Shown: positions 56,851-64,000 of the stretch, piece by piece
Numbering within the stretch: position 1 is the first letter of the stretch
How the letters are laid out: every line of letters starts with the position of its first letter
DNA from: Corynebacterium gerontici
Lineage (GTDB): Bacteria; Actinomycetota; Actinomycetes; Mycobacteriales; Mycobacteriaceae
Direction of reading: 5' to 3'
DNA: 64,000 nt
Assembly (NCBI RefSeq): GCF_003813985.1
Contig: NZ_CP033897.1
Coordinates: 620,001-684,000, forward strand
Position numbers and translations under genes: made by a program
Notes under the pieces: generated by a model
The model's input: the letters and a program-made list of their open reading frames with translations, nothing else
Told to the model about the DNA's origin: nothing
Database searches by the model: none

Positions 56851-57639
56851 CTAGTGGGTGTTGTCTGCAGTTGTATCAAAGCGAACGCGGTACATTTGCG
56901 GCCATCGCTTGCCCGTGATCCAAAATTCATCGCTGCCTGGGATGTTGGCAATCCCGTTGAGCACGTTGTTCGGGTCGGGTGCGGCGTTGTTGGGGATCGC
57001 TTGGGCGTCGATAAGCCCATCGAGGTGCCCGGAATCAAGGTTTATCCGATAGATGTCGGTGCTCAGGAAAACGTTGGCAAAAACTTTTCGACGCCCCTGC
57101 TGCTCAACACAAGCCAGCTCATTGAGCTTTGCGGATCGCCCATCAAGGCCTTCCACGCGAATACGTTCACGCTCCTGGAAAGTGAGAGGATCGAGAACGC
57201 GTAGTTCCTCGGTTCCGTTGGACATCACGATGGCGTCTTCAAAAGAGCACAGACCCCAGCCTTCTCCCTCGTAAGTGGTTCGGCCGATTTCCTCAAGGGT
57301 GCGTGCATCGCGTTTGAAGGCCGTGCCCGAGCGCCACGTGAGTTCCCATACCGTGTCGCCAACCCTCGTGCTGCCTTCGCCAAACAACTGCGGTTCGAGG
57401 CGTTGCTCCGCCTTGCGTTGAAGATTGTCCAGATAAAAAATGCTGCTCTCGCCGTATTGGCCGGTGCTCACCAGGAAGCCGTCATCGGTGACTTCAATCC
57501 CCTGGGTAAAAGCGGTGGCGTCAAAGGGGCGAGTTTCAAGCACTGTTGGGCGCAGGATCTCCGGTTCCTCCGGCTGGCTGCTGCAGGCGCTCAGCGCCAG
57601 AACTGCGATGAGAAAAGAGTTACGAATCGGCGAGGGCAT
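56851..57639 (-). CDS. Glutaminyl-peptide cyclotransferase (plant type), lipoprotein
   Basis: 262 residues from ATG 57639. Lipobox LSAC, then a five-bladed propeller typical of plant/bacterial glutamine cyclotransferases (FDATAFTQGIEVTDDGFLVSTGQYGES, WELTWRSGTAF, YEGEGWGLCSFEDAIVMSNGTEEL, KLNELACV, VLNGIANIPGSDEFWITGK). It converts N-terminal glutamine of exported proteins to pyroglutamate. Located 11 nt upstream of the DUF2771 gene on the same strand. Confidence 0.9.
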   Translation of the reverse strand: MPSPIRNSFLIAVLALSACSSQPEEPEILRPTVLETRPFDATAFTQGIEVTDDGFLVSTGQYGESSIFYLDNLQRKAEQRLEPQLFGEGSTRVGDTVWELTWRSGTAFKRDARTLEEIGRTTYEGEGWGLCSFEDAIVMSNGTEELRVLDPLTFQERERIRVEGLDGRSAKLNELACVEQQGRRKVFANVFLSTDIYRINLDSGHLDGLIDAQAIPNNAAPDPNNVLNGIANIPGSDEFWITGKRWPQMYRVRFDTTADNTH

Positions 57640-57675
57640 AAGTTCGAGTGTAAAAGGATGATGGATAATAGGGGG

Positions 57676-58377
57676 GTGGCTAGCAAGCGTAGATCCCGGA
57701 GAAAAACCGTCAGCCCGCTCATTGATCAGCGGGCCGTCGCCGCTGCGCGAGAAGCGCTCGAGCTGCTCGATGAAGGTGAAGTTGGTGAGCACATCGGCGT
57801 CAAAGGCGTCAGCAAACACGCAGCCACGCACCGTTTCCGCGCTGAGGTAGAAGGCTACAGCGGCTGGGAATGGAACGCGGTGGTGGCGTGGGCGCCGGGC
57901 AACTCGGCGGTGACGATCAACGAAGTGGCACTGGTGCAAGGCGGCGAGGCGCTCAAGGCACCTGAGTGGGTGCCCTATCACGAACGTGTGCGCCCCGGGG
58001 ATCTTGGCCCCGGAGACATTCTGCCTCCTCGAGAGGATGATCCTCGGCTGCGCGAGATAAACGGCGAGAAGAAGCTGAGCGCGAAGGGACAAAAGGCCGC
58101 GATGCAGAGGCTTAACGATAGCGATTTTGGGCCGGAGTCACTCTTTGCCCAGCGGGCACAGTTCCACTGCGACACCTGCGCGTTTTACCTGCCGTTGGAT
58201 TCGTCGCTCGAAGTGAAAGCGGGTGTCTGCGTCAATGAATTCTCCGCTGACGGTCACATGGTTGCCGGGGACTTCGGGTGCGGTGCCCACTCAGCCACCC
58301 CGCCCGCACAACCTATGCACAGTAATGAGCAACAGGCCTTCGACGACGAAAAACCGGAAAGCTTTCGTGTGCGCTGA
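57676..58377 (+). CDS. DUF3027 family protein
   Basis: About 233 residues. GWEWNAVVAWAPG, EWVPYHERVRPGDLGPGD and a Cys cluster (FHCDTCAFYLPLD, GVCVNEFSADGHMV, FGCGAHS) that may bind a metal. Function unknown. The likely start is GTG 57676. GATAAT at 57664 lies 6 nt before it, so this may be a leaderless transcript; ATG 57661 is the alternative. Confidence 0.78.
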   Translation: MASKRRSRRKTVSPLIDQRAVAAAREALELLDEGEVGEHIGVKGVSKHAATHRFRAEVEGYSGWEWNAVVAWAPGNSAVTINEVALVQGGEALKAPEWVPYHERVRPGDLGPGDILPPREDDPRLREINGEKKLSAKGQKAAMQRLNDSDFGPESLFAQRAQFHCDTCAFYLPLDSSLEVKAGVCVNEFSADGHMVAGDFGCGAHSATPPAQPMHSNEQQAFDDEKPESFRVR

Positions 58378-58391
58378 TTCGTGCTCACGGG

Positions 58392-58404
58392 GGCGTCGAA
58401 AAGC
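58392..58404 (+). repeat. Copy of the dispersed GGCGTCGANAAGC motif
   Basis: Exact GGCGTCGAAAAGC, 15 nt after the DUF3027 stop, intergenic. Confidence 0.6.
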
Positions 58405-58579
58405 AAAGAAATCCGGTGGGCTCTTTTCCAGAATGTTCGGCACCTCATGACAAGTCGCATAAAGAAGGGGTAAGTCGATGGGGGAGCACCGGGAGGTTTT
58501 TTGAAAGTGCAGGCGGCGGCGTGGGAATATCGTCTGCGGTAGATCACACTGCCTCCCCCTTATTTCAATGGAGTAGTTC

Positions 58580-60031
58580 ATGCAGGCACAGGCCTCTTCG
58601 ACGCCGAATTCGGCGCTTGATCGATATTTCAAAATCTCCGAACGTGGATCCACCGTCGCCGGTGAAATTCGTGCGGGTGTTGTGACCTTCTTCGCGATGG
58701 CGTACATCATCATCCTCAACCCCTTGATTCTGGGCACAGGCGCAGACGTCAACGGTAAGACGCTGGGTATCCCGCAGGTCGCGGCAGCTACGGCGCTTGC
58801 CGCCGGTGTCATGACCATCGCTTTTGGCTTGATCGCCCGCTATCCCTTCGGTATCGCCGCGGGTCTGGGTATCAATACGCTCGTCGCCGTCACCATGGTC
58901 TCTTCCGAAGGCTTGAGCTGGGAAGAAGCCATGGGTCTGGTGGTTCTTGACGGTATCGTCATCGTAATCCTGGCAATCTCTGGCTTCCGCACCGCCGTAT
59001 TCGCCGCCATTCCCGCGTCAATGATTGCCGCCATGAGCGTGGGCATCGGCATGTTCATCTCGCTGATCGGGCTTGTCGACGCCGGCTTTGTGCGCCGCAT
59101 CCCGGACGCGGCGCACACCACGGTTCCGGTCACCCTGGGCAGCGGTGGATCCATCGCGTCCTGGCCTACATTCGTGTTCATTATCGGTTTGATCATTTGC
59201 GGCTTCATGGTGATCCGCAACGTCCGAGGTGGCCTGTTCATTGGCATCTTGCTCACCACCATCATCGCCATGATCACCGAAGCCATCACCGGCGCAGGCT
59301 CGTCTGTGGACAACCCGACCGGAGGGTGGAACCTCGCTGTGCCCACCTTGCCGGAAGGCTTCGGTGGACTTCCCGACCTCTCCATCGTCGGTGACGTCTC
59401 TATCTTTGGTGCCTTCTCCCGCGTTGGTGCGCTGGCTGCCACGCTGCTCCTATTCACGCTCGTGCTGGCGAACTTCTTCGATGCCATGGGCACCATGACC
59501 GCCCTGGGCAAGCAGGCTGAGCTCGTGGACGATCAAGGCGTCCTGCCCGATATGAAGAAGGCCCTGATCGTTGAAGGCACCGGCGCGATCATTGGTGGTG
59601 GCGCTTCGGCTTCTTCCAACACCGTCTACGTTGATTCCGCGGCAGGCATTGCCGATGGCGCTCGCACGGGTCTTGCCAACGTGGTCACCGGCCTGCTGTT
59701 CCTTTTGGCAATGTTCCTCACGCCCTTGTATGAGGTAGTGCCGGTTGAGGCAGCGGCCCCCGTGCTGGTGATAGTGGGCGCGCTGATGATCGGCCAGGTG
59801 CGCGATATTGACTTCACCCAATTCCACATCGCCCTGCCCGCATTCTTGACCATCGTGGTCATGCCTTTCACCTATTCCATCGCAAATGGCATCGGTGTGG
59901 GCTTCATCGCCTTCACCCTCATGACGCTGTTTGCTGGTAAGGCGAAAGAGATTCACTGGATCATGTGGTTGATCTCCGGTTTGTTCGTGATCTACTTCGT
60001 GATGGATCCGCTGCTGGGTGCTTTGCACTAG
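58580..60031 (+). CDS. NCS2-family purine permease (AzgA-like)
   Basis: 483 residues, 12-14 membrane segments. Signature ITIFF-type segment VVTFFAMAYIIILNP, and FGLIARYPFGIAAGLGINTLVAV (the GMG/GLG motif of the AzgA branch), NFFDAMGTMTALGKQ and GASASSNTVYVDSAAGIADGARTGLA. Members import adenine, guanine or hypoxanthine with protons. Stands alone. The ~200-nt leader has no recognisable purine riboswitch. Confidence 0.9.
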   Translation: MQAQASSTPNSALDRYFKISERGSTVAGEIRAGVVTFFAMAYIIILNPLILGTGADVNGKTLGIPQVAAATALAAGVMTIAFGLIARYPFGIAAGLGINTLVAVTMVSSEGLSWEEAMGLVVLDGIVIVILAISGFRTAVFAAIPASMIAAMSVGIGMFISLIGLVDAGFVRRIPDAAHTTVPVTLGSGGSIASWPTFVFIIGLIICGFMVIRNVRGGLFIGILLTTIIAMITEAITGAGSSVDNPTGGWNLAVPTLPEGFGGLPDLSIVGDVSIFGAFSRVGALAATLLLFTLVLANFFDAMGTMTALGKQAELVDDQGVLPDMKKALIVEGTGAIIGGGASASSNTVYVDSAAGIADGARTGLANVVTGLLFLLAMFLTPLYEVVPVEAAAPVLVIVGALMIGQVRDIDFTQFHIALPAFLTIVVMPFTYSIANGIGVGFIAFTLMTLFAGKAKEIHWIMWLISGLFVIYFVMDPLLGALH

Positions 60032-60046
60032 ATATCAATCAGCACT

Positions 60047-60087
60047 GCCCCGATGCCCACTCCACGAGGTTGGACATCGGGGCTTGT
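60047..60087 (+). terminator. Terminator after the purine permease gene
   Basis: GCCCCGATG / CATCGGGGC stem extended by CCA/TGG pairing, followed by TTGTT. Confidence 0.7.
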
Positions 60088-60113
60088 TCGTAGAAGCGCT
60101 AGCATGAAGCACA

Positions 60114-60956
60114 ATGGTTACTCATATTGCTAATTCCAACGATCCCCGCCTTGATGACTTCCGCAACCTCAATCAATCTGATAACCGTCCTGATCTCCCA
60201 GGAGGTAAAGGTTTAGTCATTGCCGAAGGTCCGCTGGTGGTGGAGCGTCTGCTAGCCTCCCGGTTTCCCGTCCGGCGTGTTATTGGATTCCCCGCAAAAT
60301 TGGAGTCATTCTTTGCCCAGCCAGGTATCGCGCAACTCATGGGAGGCGTCGAGGTTTATTCCCTGGATCGTCCAACCCTGGCGGAGGTAGCCGGATTTGA
60401 TATGCATCGCGGGCTCTTGGCTTCTGCCGACCGTCCAGCGGCGCTGCCGATGGACGAGGTCATTGGCAACGCTCGCACCGTTGCAATCCTCGAGGGAGTG
60501 GGCGACCACGAGAATATCGGTTCCATGTTCCGCAACGCTGCGGGCATGGGGGTTGACGCTATCCTGTTCGGCAACGGTTGCGCCGATCCGCTGTACCGTC
60601 GCGTGGTGCGAGTGTCGATGGGGCATGTGCTCAGAACCCCATTTGCTCACTTCGGCGGTAAGAGTACAACGTGGCATAAGGAACTGGCGCTATTGCAAGA
60701 AGCCGGTTTCCATCTGGTGTCGCTCACCCCGGATCACCAGGCTGAACATCTCTCGGATGCGCTGGTTGATAGTAGTGGCAAGCCGTATGAGAAAGTGGCA
60801 TTGCTCATCGGTGCTGAAGGCCCCGGATTGCGTGAGCGCACGATGCGCTCTACGAATATCCGCGCACGAATCCCGATGGCCGAAGGCACCGATTCTCTGA
60901 ATTTGGCCACGGCTGCTGCCATTGCTTTCTACGAGCGGCAGCGCAGTTTGCGCTAG
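60114..60956 (+). CDS. TrmH/SpoU-family RNA methyltransferase
   Basis: 280 residues. N-terminal substrate-binding domain, then the SpoU knot: motif 1 ENIGSMFRNAAGMGVDAIL, motif 2 SMGHVLRTPFAH, and motif 3 LLIGAEGPGLRERTM with IPMAEGTDSLNLATAAAIAFYE. Methylates a ribose 2'-OH in rRNA or tRNA; the exact nucleotide is unknown. Start ATG 60114. Confidence 0.9.
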   Translation: MVTHIANSNDPRLDDFRNLNQSDNRPDLPGGKGLVIAEGPLVVERLLASRFPVRRVIGFPAKLESFFAQPGIAQLMGGVEVYSLDRPTLAEVAGFDMHRGLLASADRPAALPMDEVIGNARTVAILEGVGDHENIGSMFRNAAGMGVDAILFGNGCADPLYRRVVRVSMGHVLRTPFAHFGGKSTTWHKELALLQEAGFHLVSLTPDHQAEHLSDALVDSSGKPYEKVALLIGAEGPGLRERTMRSTNIRARIPMAEGTDSLNLATAAAIAFYERQRSLR

Positions 60957-61807
60957 GGACGATCGCTGTGGCGCAGCTTTTCCTTGAGGTTGCTGCCAAT
61001 GCGCTTGGCGCTCCGGAAAAGCTTCTGGCCCCAGCCCCTCGCGGTCCTGGTGCCTTTCGCCACAATTTCTTCAAGGTCACGCTCTGGTTCTTCGTGCTCC
61101 TCGTAGTCGTCGTAGTCGCTGCGTTGTTCTCCAAGCCCAAGTTTTGCTGATGCTCTTTGGGCAATCTGTCCCACGGTGGTAGGCCGCGGCGCCATTTTTG
61201 GCTCTGGGCGGCCATCGATGGCGTAGGCGACCACGTTAATGTCATTTGCCTCAGCCGGATTGAAGCCGAGCCAGGCGCACTGCGCCTCCTCGACCAGATC
61301 CACGGGCTCAAAGGGCAACGCAATGCCGCCGATCGCCTCGGCGCGTTCGCCTGCCCAAAAAGGCTGCTCGAAGGGCTCCGGGAGTCCGAGATCCTCGTAG
61401 ACTCTCGCGCGGCGTGCGGCAAAAGAACGCTTGACCTTGCCGCCATTGAAGTGGGCAAAGCCGCCGTACCCGGTGGATTGGTTGCTTAGAAAGACGAAGA
61501 CTTCTGCGGCGGGAATCGCCTTGAGCAAGTATTCAGGCAGCTCCGAAGGTTTGGTGATTTCCAGGGTGGTTTGGATGATGCTGACTCCTGGAAAACCCGC
61601 AATGTAGAACTCATTCACTGAGGCTTGGGCGGAGCGATTCAGCGCGAACTGTCCGATTGGCGTAATTGGCCAGGAGGGATTGAGCTGAGCGAGTAGCTTT
61701 CTGCCAAAGCCTCGATCGGCTTTGGGGCGCGCGGAAATAACTGCCTCGGGATCGGCCGTAGTGACATACCAGCAGGTGACAACGGCATCATGGTTTGGAG
61801 CAGCCAC
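60953..61807 (-). CDS. Conserved corynebacterial protein of unknown function
   Basis: 284 residues. N-terminal mixed alpha/beta region beginning DAVVTCWYVTTADPEAVI, with SIIQTTLEITKPSELP and VFVFLSNQSTGYGGFAHFNGGKVKRSF, then a proline- and acid-rich linker and a basic C-terminal tail. I associate this pattern tentatively with the DUF6928 family. No signal peptide. One nucleotide separates it from the sepH stop, so the two are an operon. Confidence 0.65.
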   Translation of the reverse strand: MAAPNHDAVVTCWYVTTADPEAVISARPKADRGFGRKLLAQLNPSWPITPIGQFALNRSAQASVNEFYIAGFPGVSIIQTTLEITKPSELPEYLLKAIPAAEVFVFLSNQSTGYGGFAHFNGGKVKRSFAARRARVYEDLGLPEPFEQPFWAGERAEAIGGIALPFEPVDLVEEAQCAWLGFNPAEANDINVVAYAIDGRPEPKMAPRPTTVGQIAQRASAKLGLGEQRSDYDDYEEHEEPERDLEEIVAKGTRTARGWGQKLFRSAKRIGSNLKEKLRHSDRP

Positions 61808-62665
61808 TTATGACCTCGGACGCTTGGTGTTGGTGCGAACGCCGAGCAGCACATCTTCCCAGCTGGGGGTCACAGCTTTTCTACGCCGCTTCTGCGCAGG
61901 CTCCGGATGCTGCAGGAAATCGCCCTCAACGGTGTTGTTATCTTCGGCCTGCTCCACCTGCTCGGAGTCTTGTTCCTCAGGCTCGTCATTGACTGCGCTG
62001 AGGCTGCGCACGGGCTTGGAAAAATTCGGGTCGATAAGGTCTGCGGCCACGGAATTACGTGCAACGGTGGTTTTGGCGCCCGCGCCGTGAAGCACGAAGT
62101 TCCACTCTGCTACCTGTTCGCTGAGCCCCGATTCCCAGGACACCTTCACCACCCATTGATTGGCGGTGTCGCGGTACGCATCCCACTTGGCATCCTGCAG
62201 TTCCATTCCGCGAGCGGCGAATGCGGTGGCCAGAATTTCCCACAGTGTGAGTTGCGCTGGGCCGTCGTCGCGCACGGGGTTGGACTGCTTTGCCATGTTG
62301 GCTATCCGGGAGCGCTCCAGGAGAACGGGATGGGCGAAGGGCTCGATGCGTGATTCGGTCACGCCGTTTTCCTCGGCAAGCTCGGCGATGGTGGCACCGC
62401 GACGCAGACGCTCCTGGATTTCCCGCGGCCGCATTTTCAAAGGATTTGCTAGGCGCGGATCCACTTCTTTCTGAGGCCGAGCTGGCTTGGGTTCCTCCTG
62501 AACTTCCTCAACCACTTCGGCTTCTTCGGCGGGTTCAGGCTTTTCGACGAGCGCCTCACGTAGTGCATCGTCGACCGCGAGAAAGAATTGCTCCTGTCCA
62601 TCGTCTGATGCAAGCACCAACGATGTAGCGGATGACTCTTCGGGGATGAGGCGAAGTTCGCGCAT
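61808..62665 (-). CDS. sepH: Septation protein SepH
   Basis: 285 residues. N-terminal DUF3071 domain (MRELRLIPEESSATSLVL, RLANPLKMRPREIQERLRRG with a helix-turn-helix-like ATIAELAEENGV), a central IEPFAHPVLLERSRIA segment and a long acidic C-terminal tail. In Streptomyces and mycobacteria SepH binds FtsZ and promotes its assembly. An acidic linker at about residues 40-62 is also present. Confidence 0.88.
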   Translation of the reverse strand: MRELRLIPEESSATSLVLASDDGQEQFFLAVDDALREALVEKPEPAEEAEVVEEVQEEPKPARPQKEVDPRLANPLKMRPREIQERLRRGATIAELAEENGVTESRIEPFAHPVLLERSRIANMAKQSNPVRDDGPAQLTLWEILATAFAARGMELQDAKWDAYRDTANQWVVKVSWESGLSEQVAEWNFVLHGAGAKTTVARNSVAADLIDPNFSKPVRSLSAVNDEPEEQDSEQVEQAEDNNTVEGDFLQHPEPAQKRRRKAVTPSWEDVLLGVRTNTKRPRS

Positions 62666-62714
62666 CTCTCACTTCCATTTCTTCTCGCAATAGATGCCTT
62701 CCACTGTAACGTAT

Positions 62715-62760
62715 GCAACCCGCGGCATCGTTGAAAAAAGACACGATGCGCGCGGGTTGC
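62715..62760. terminator. Hairpin between serC and sepH
   Basis: GCAACCCGCG-GCATCGT / ACGATGC-GCGCGGGTTGC with a loop containing an A run (T run on the reverse strand). A long, stable stem that would end serC transcription before sepH. Confidence 0.7.
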
Positions 62761-62772
62761 TTGAACCGAGAG

Positions 62773-63894
62773 TTAGGCCATCTGCTCGATGGTGTAGTCG
62801 ATGGCCTTCGTCAAGGTCTCCACGTCGGAAGTCTCGATAGCCGGGAACATGCCGATGCGGAGCTGATTGCGTCCGAGCTTGCGATAGGGTTCAACGTCCA
62901 AGATGCCATTAGAACGCAGCGCTTTGGCGAGTGCCACGGCATCGATCGACTCATCAAAATCGACCGTGCCAACCACGAGGGAACGCTTGGCGGGATCCTG
63001 CACAAAGGCGCTGGCGTGCTCGTGCGCATCTGCCCAGTCATACAGCGTCTTGGCGTTCGCGCTGGTGCGCTCGACCATTCCATTCAGGCCGCCATTGGCG
63101 TTCATCCACTGCACCTGATTGTCCAACATCAGCAGGGTGCCAACCGCAGGGGTGTTGTAGGTCTGATTCTTCCGCGAATTCTCTACTGCGGTTTGCAGGT
63201 TCAGGAACGCGGGAATGAAACGGTCGGAGTCGTTGATCTTTTCAATCCGCTCCAAGGCGGCTGGGCTCATGGCGGCCAGCCACAGGCCGCCGTCGGACGC
63301 GAAGCACTTCTGAGGTGAGAAGTAGTAGACGTCAGCCTGCTGCATGTCCACGGGGAGACCGCCGGCGCCCGAGGTGGCGTCGATGGCCACGAGGGAACCT
63401 TCGCTGCCTTCGGGGCGCTGCACCGGAACCATTGCTCCGGTTGAAGTTTCGTTGTGCGCCCAAGCAATGACATCGCAGCCTTTCATGGCCTGTGGCTCAG
63501 GGGCGTCCCCGGGTTCCGCCGTCACGACGTTGGGGGTTTCAAGCCAAGGGGCCTTCTTTGAGGCTTGGGCGAACTTCGTGGAGAACTCACCAAAGGCGAG
63601 GTGCCCGGATCGTTGCTCAATGAGGCCAAAAGTCGCCGCATCCCAAAACGCTGTTGCGCCACCGAGGGAGAGCACAATCTCGTATCCCTCGGGCAGGGAG
63701 AAAAGGTTGGAGAGCCCCTCGCGGATCGACCCCACCAAGTTTTTTACCGCTGGTTGGCGATGCGAGGTGCCGATGATGTCAATGCCGTGGTCGACCACAG
63801 CTTGCAGCTGCTCTGGGCGAACCTTTGAAGGCCCACAACCAAAGCGTGCATCGGAGGGAATCAGTTCCTTGGGCAGTTTGGGAAAATCGCTCAT
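62773..63894 (-). CDS. serC: Phosphoserine aminotransferase
   Basis: 373 residues from ATG 63894 (MSDFPKLPKELIPSD); the longer frame has no support. FGCGPSKVRPEQL, ATSGAGGLPVDMQQADVYYFSPQKCFASDGGLW with the PLP lysine in SPQKCF, and a C-terminal YRKLGRNQLRIGMFPAIE. Mycobacterial/actinobacterial SerC type. Transfers the amino group from glutamate to phosphohydroxypyruvate in serine synthesis. GGAAAGA precedes the start. Confidence 0.94.
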   Translation of the reverse strand: MSDFPKLPKELIPSDARFGCGPSKVRPEQLQAVVDHGIDIIGTSHRQPAVKNLVGSIREGLSNLFSLPEGYEIVLSLGGATAFWDAATFGLIEQRSGHLAFGEFSTKFAQASKKAPWLETPNVVTAEPGDAPEPQAMKGCDVIAWAHNETSTGAMVPVQRPEGSEGSLVAIDATSGAGGLPVDMQQADVYYFSPQKCFASDGGLWLAAMSPAALERIEKINDSDRFIPAFLNLQTAVENSRKNQTYNTPAVGTLLMLDNQVQWMNANGGLNGMVERTSANAKTLYDWADAHEHASAFVQDPAKRSLVVGTVDFDESIDAVALAKALRSNGILDVEPYRKLGRNQLRIGMFPAIETSDVETLTKAIDYTIEQMA

Positions 63895-64000
63895 GTTCTT
63901 TCCAAGTGAGGGCAGCAGTTCAGCAAGATCGGGCAGCGTGGGCGCTACCAGATGTGCTGATCGTACCGCGCCCCCACACATTCAGGGGTGAAAATTTGAA

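Overview
The window is chromosomal DNA of a Corynebacterium. Supporting evidence: a complete rrn operon with actinobacterial 16S/23S/5S and a tRNA-free spacer, a tmRNA tag ending in DYALAA, a DtxR-like iron box, rpf1 and sepH genes, and a gene order (hisN, inositol-phosphatase gene, prfB, ftsE, ftsX, smpB ... rpf1, csp, DUF2771, glutamine cyclotransferase, DUF3027 ... sepH, serC) that agrees with what I recall of C. glutamicum. Species cannot be assigned from sequence alone. Moderately GC-rich DNA, with lower-GC patches around 16.2-17.6 kb.

Layout. 0-2.8 kb: transcarboxylase (methylmalonyl-CoA carboxyltransferase) operon, 5S (partial), 12S, a small accessory subunit and the 1.3S biotin carrier. 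2.9-4.0 kb: secreted trypsin-like protease. 4.0-9.0 kb: two inositol-monophosphatase-family genes (hisN and a relative) separated by an ABC exporter with a DesK/DesR-like two-component system. 9.0-14.4 kb: prfB, an AbgT transporter, ftsEX, smpB and a DUF488 gene. 15.0-17.7 kb: a lipoprotein, tmRNA, then an unusual tandem array. In it the tmRNA 3' end, its terminator and a leader are duplicated, each copy followed by a paralogous small acidic gene. A third small gene and a tRNA-like hairpin complete it. 17.8-20.5 kb: small lipoprotein, FMN reductase and methyltransferase genes, two of them frameshifted.

20.6-37.8 kb is a catabolic island that reads as one pathway. An APC amine permease and a flavin amine oxidase would take up and deaminate an aromatic amine (tyramine-like). 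An aldehyde dehydrogenase under an AraC/FeaR-like regulator would give the hydroxyphenylacetate. A single-component FAD hydroxylase would give homoprotocatechuate. HpaD, HpaE, HpaG (here an FAH-RraA fusion), HpaH, HpaI and a succinate-semialdehyde dehydrogenase would carry it to pyruvate and succinate. A GntR regulator and an MFS acid importer sit inside the cluster.

37.8-42.8 kb: an MFS exporter and a four-gene siderophore ABC importer preceded by a DtxR-like site. 42.8-48.8 kb: rrn operon. 48.8-63.9 kb: core genes, including an aminotransferase, an XPB-type helicase and its partner, rpf1, a cold-shock protein with a C-terminal extension, glutaminyl cyclase, an NCS2 purine permease, a TrmH-family methyltransferase, sepH and serC.

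Two observations stand out. One is the tmRNA-anchored array of small acidic genes. The other is a degenerate 13-mer (GGCGTCGANAAGC, either strand) found 22-23 times across the whole window, in both coding and intergenic DNA, far above chance expectation.
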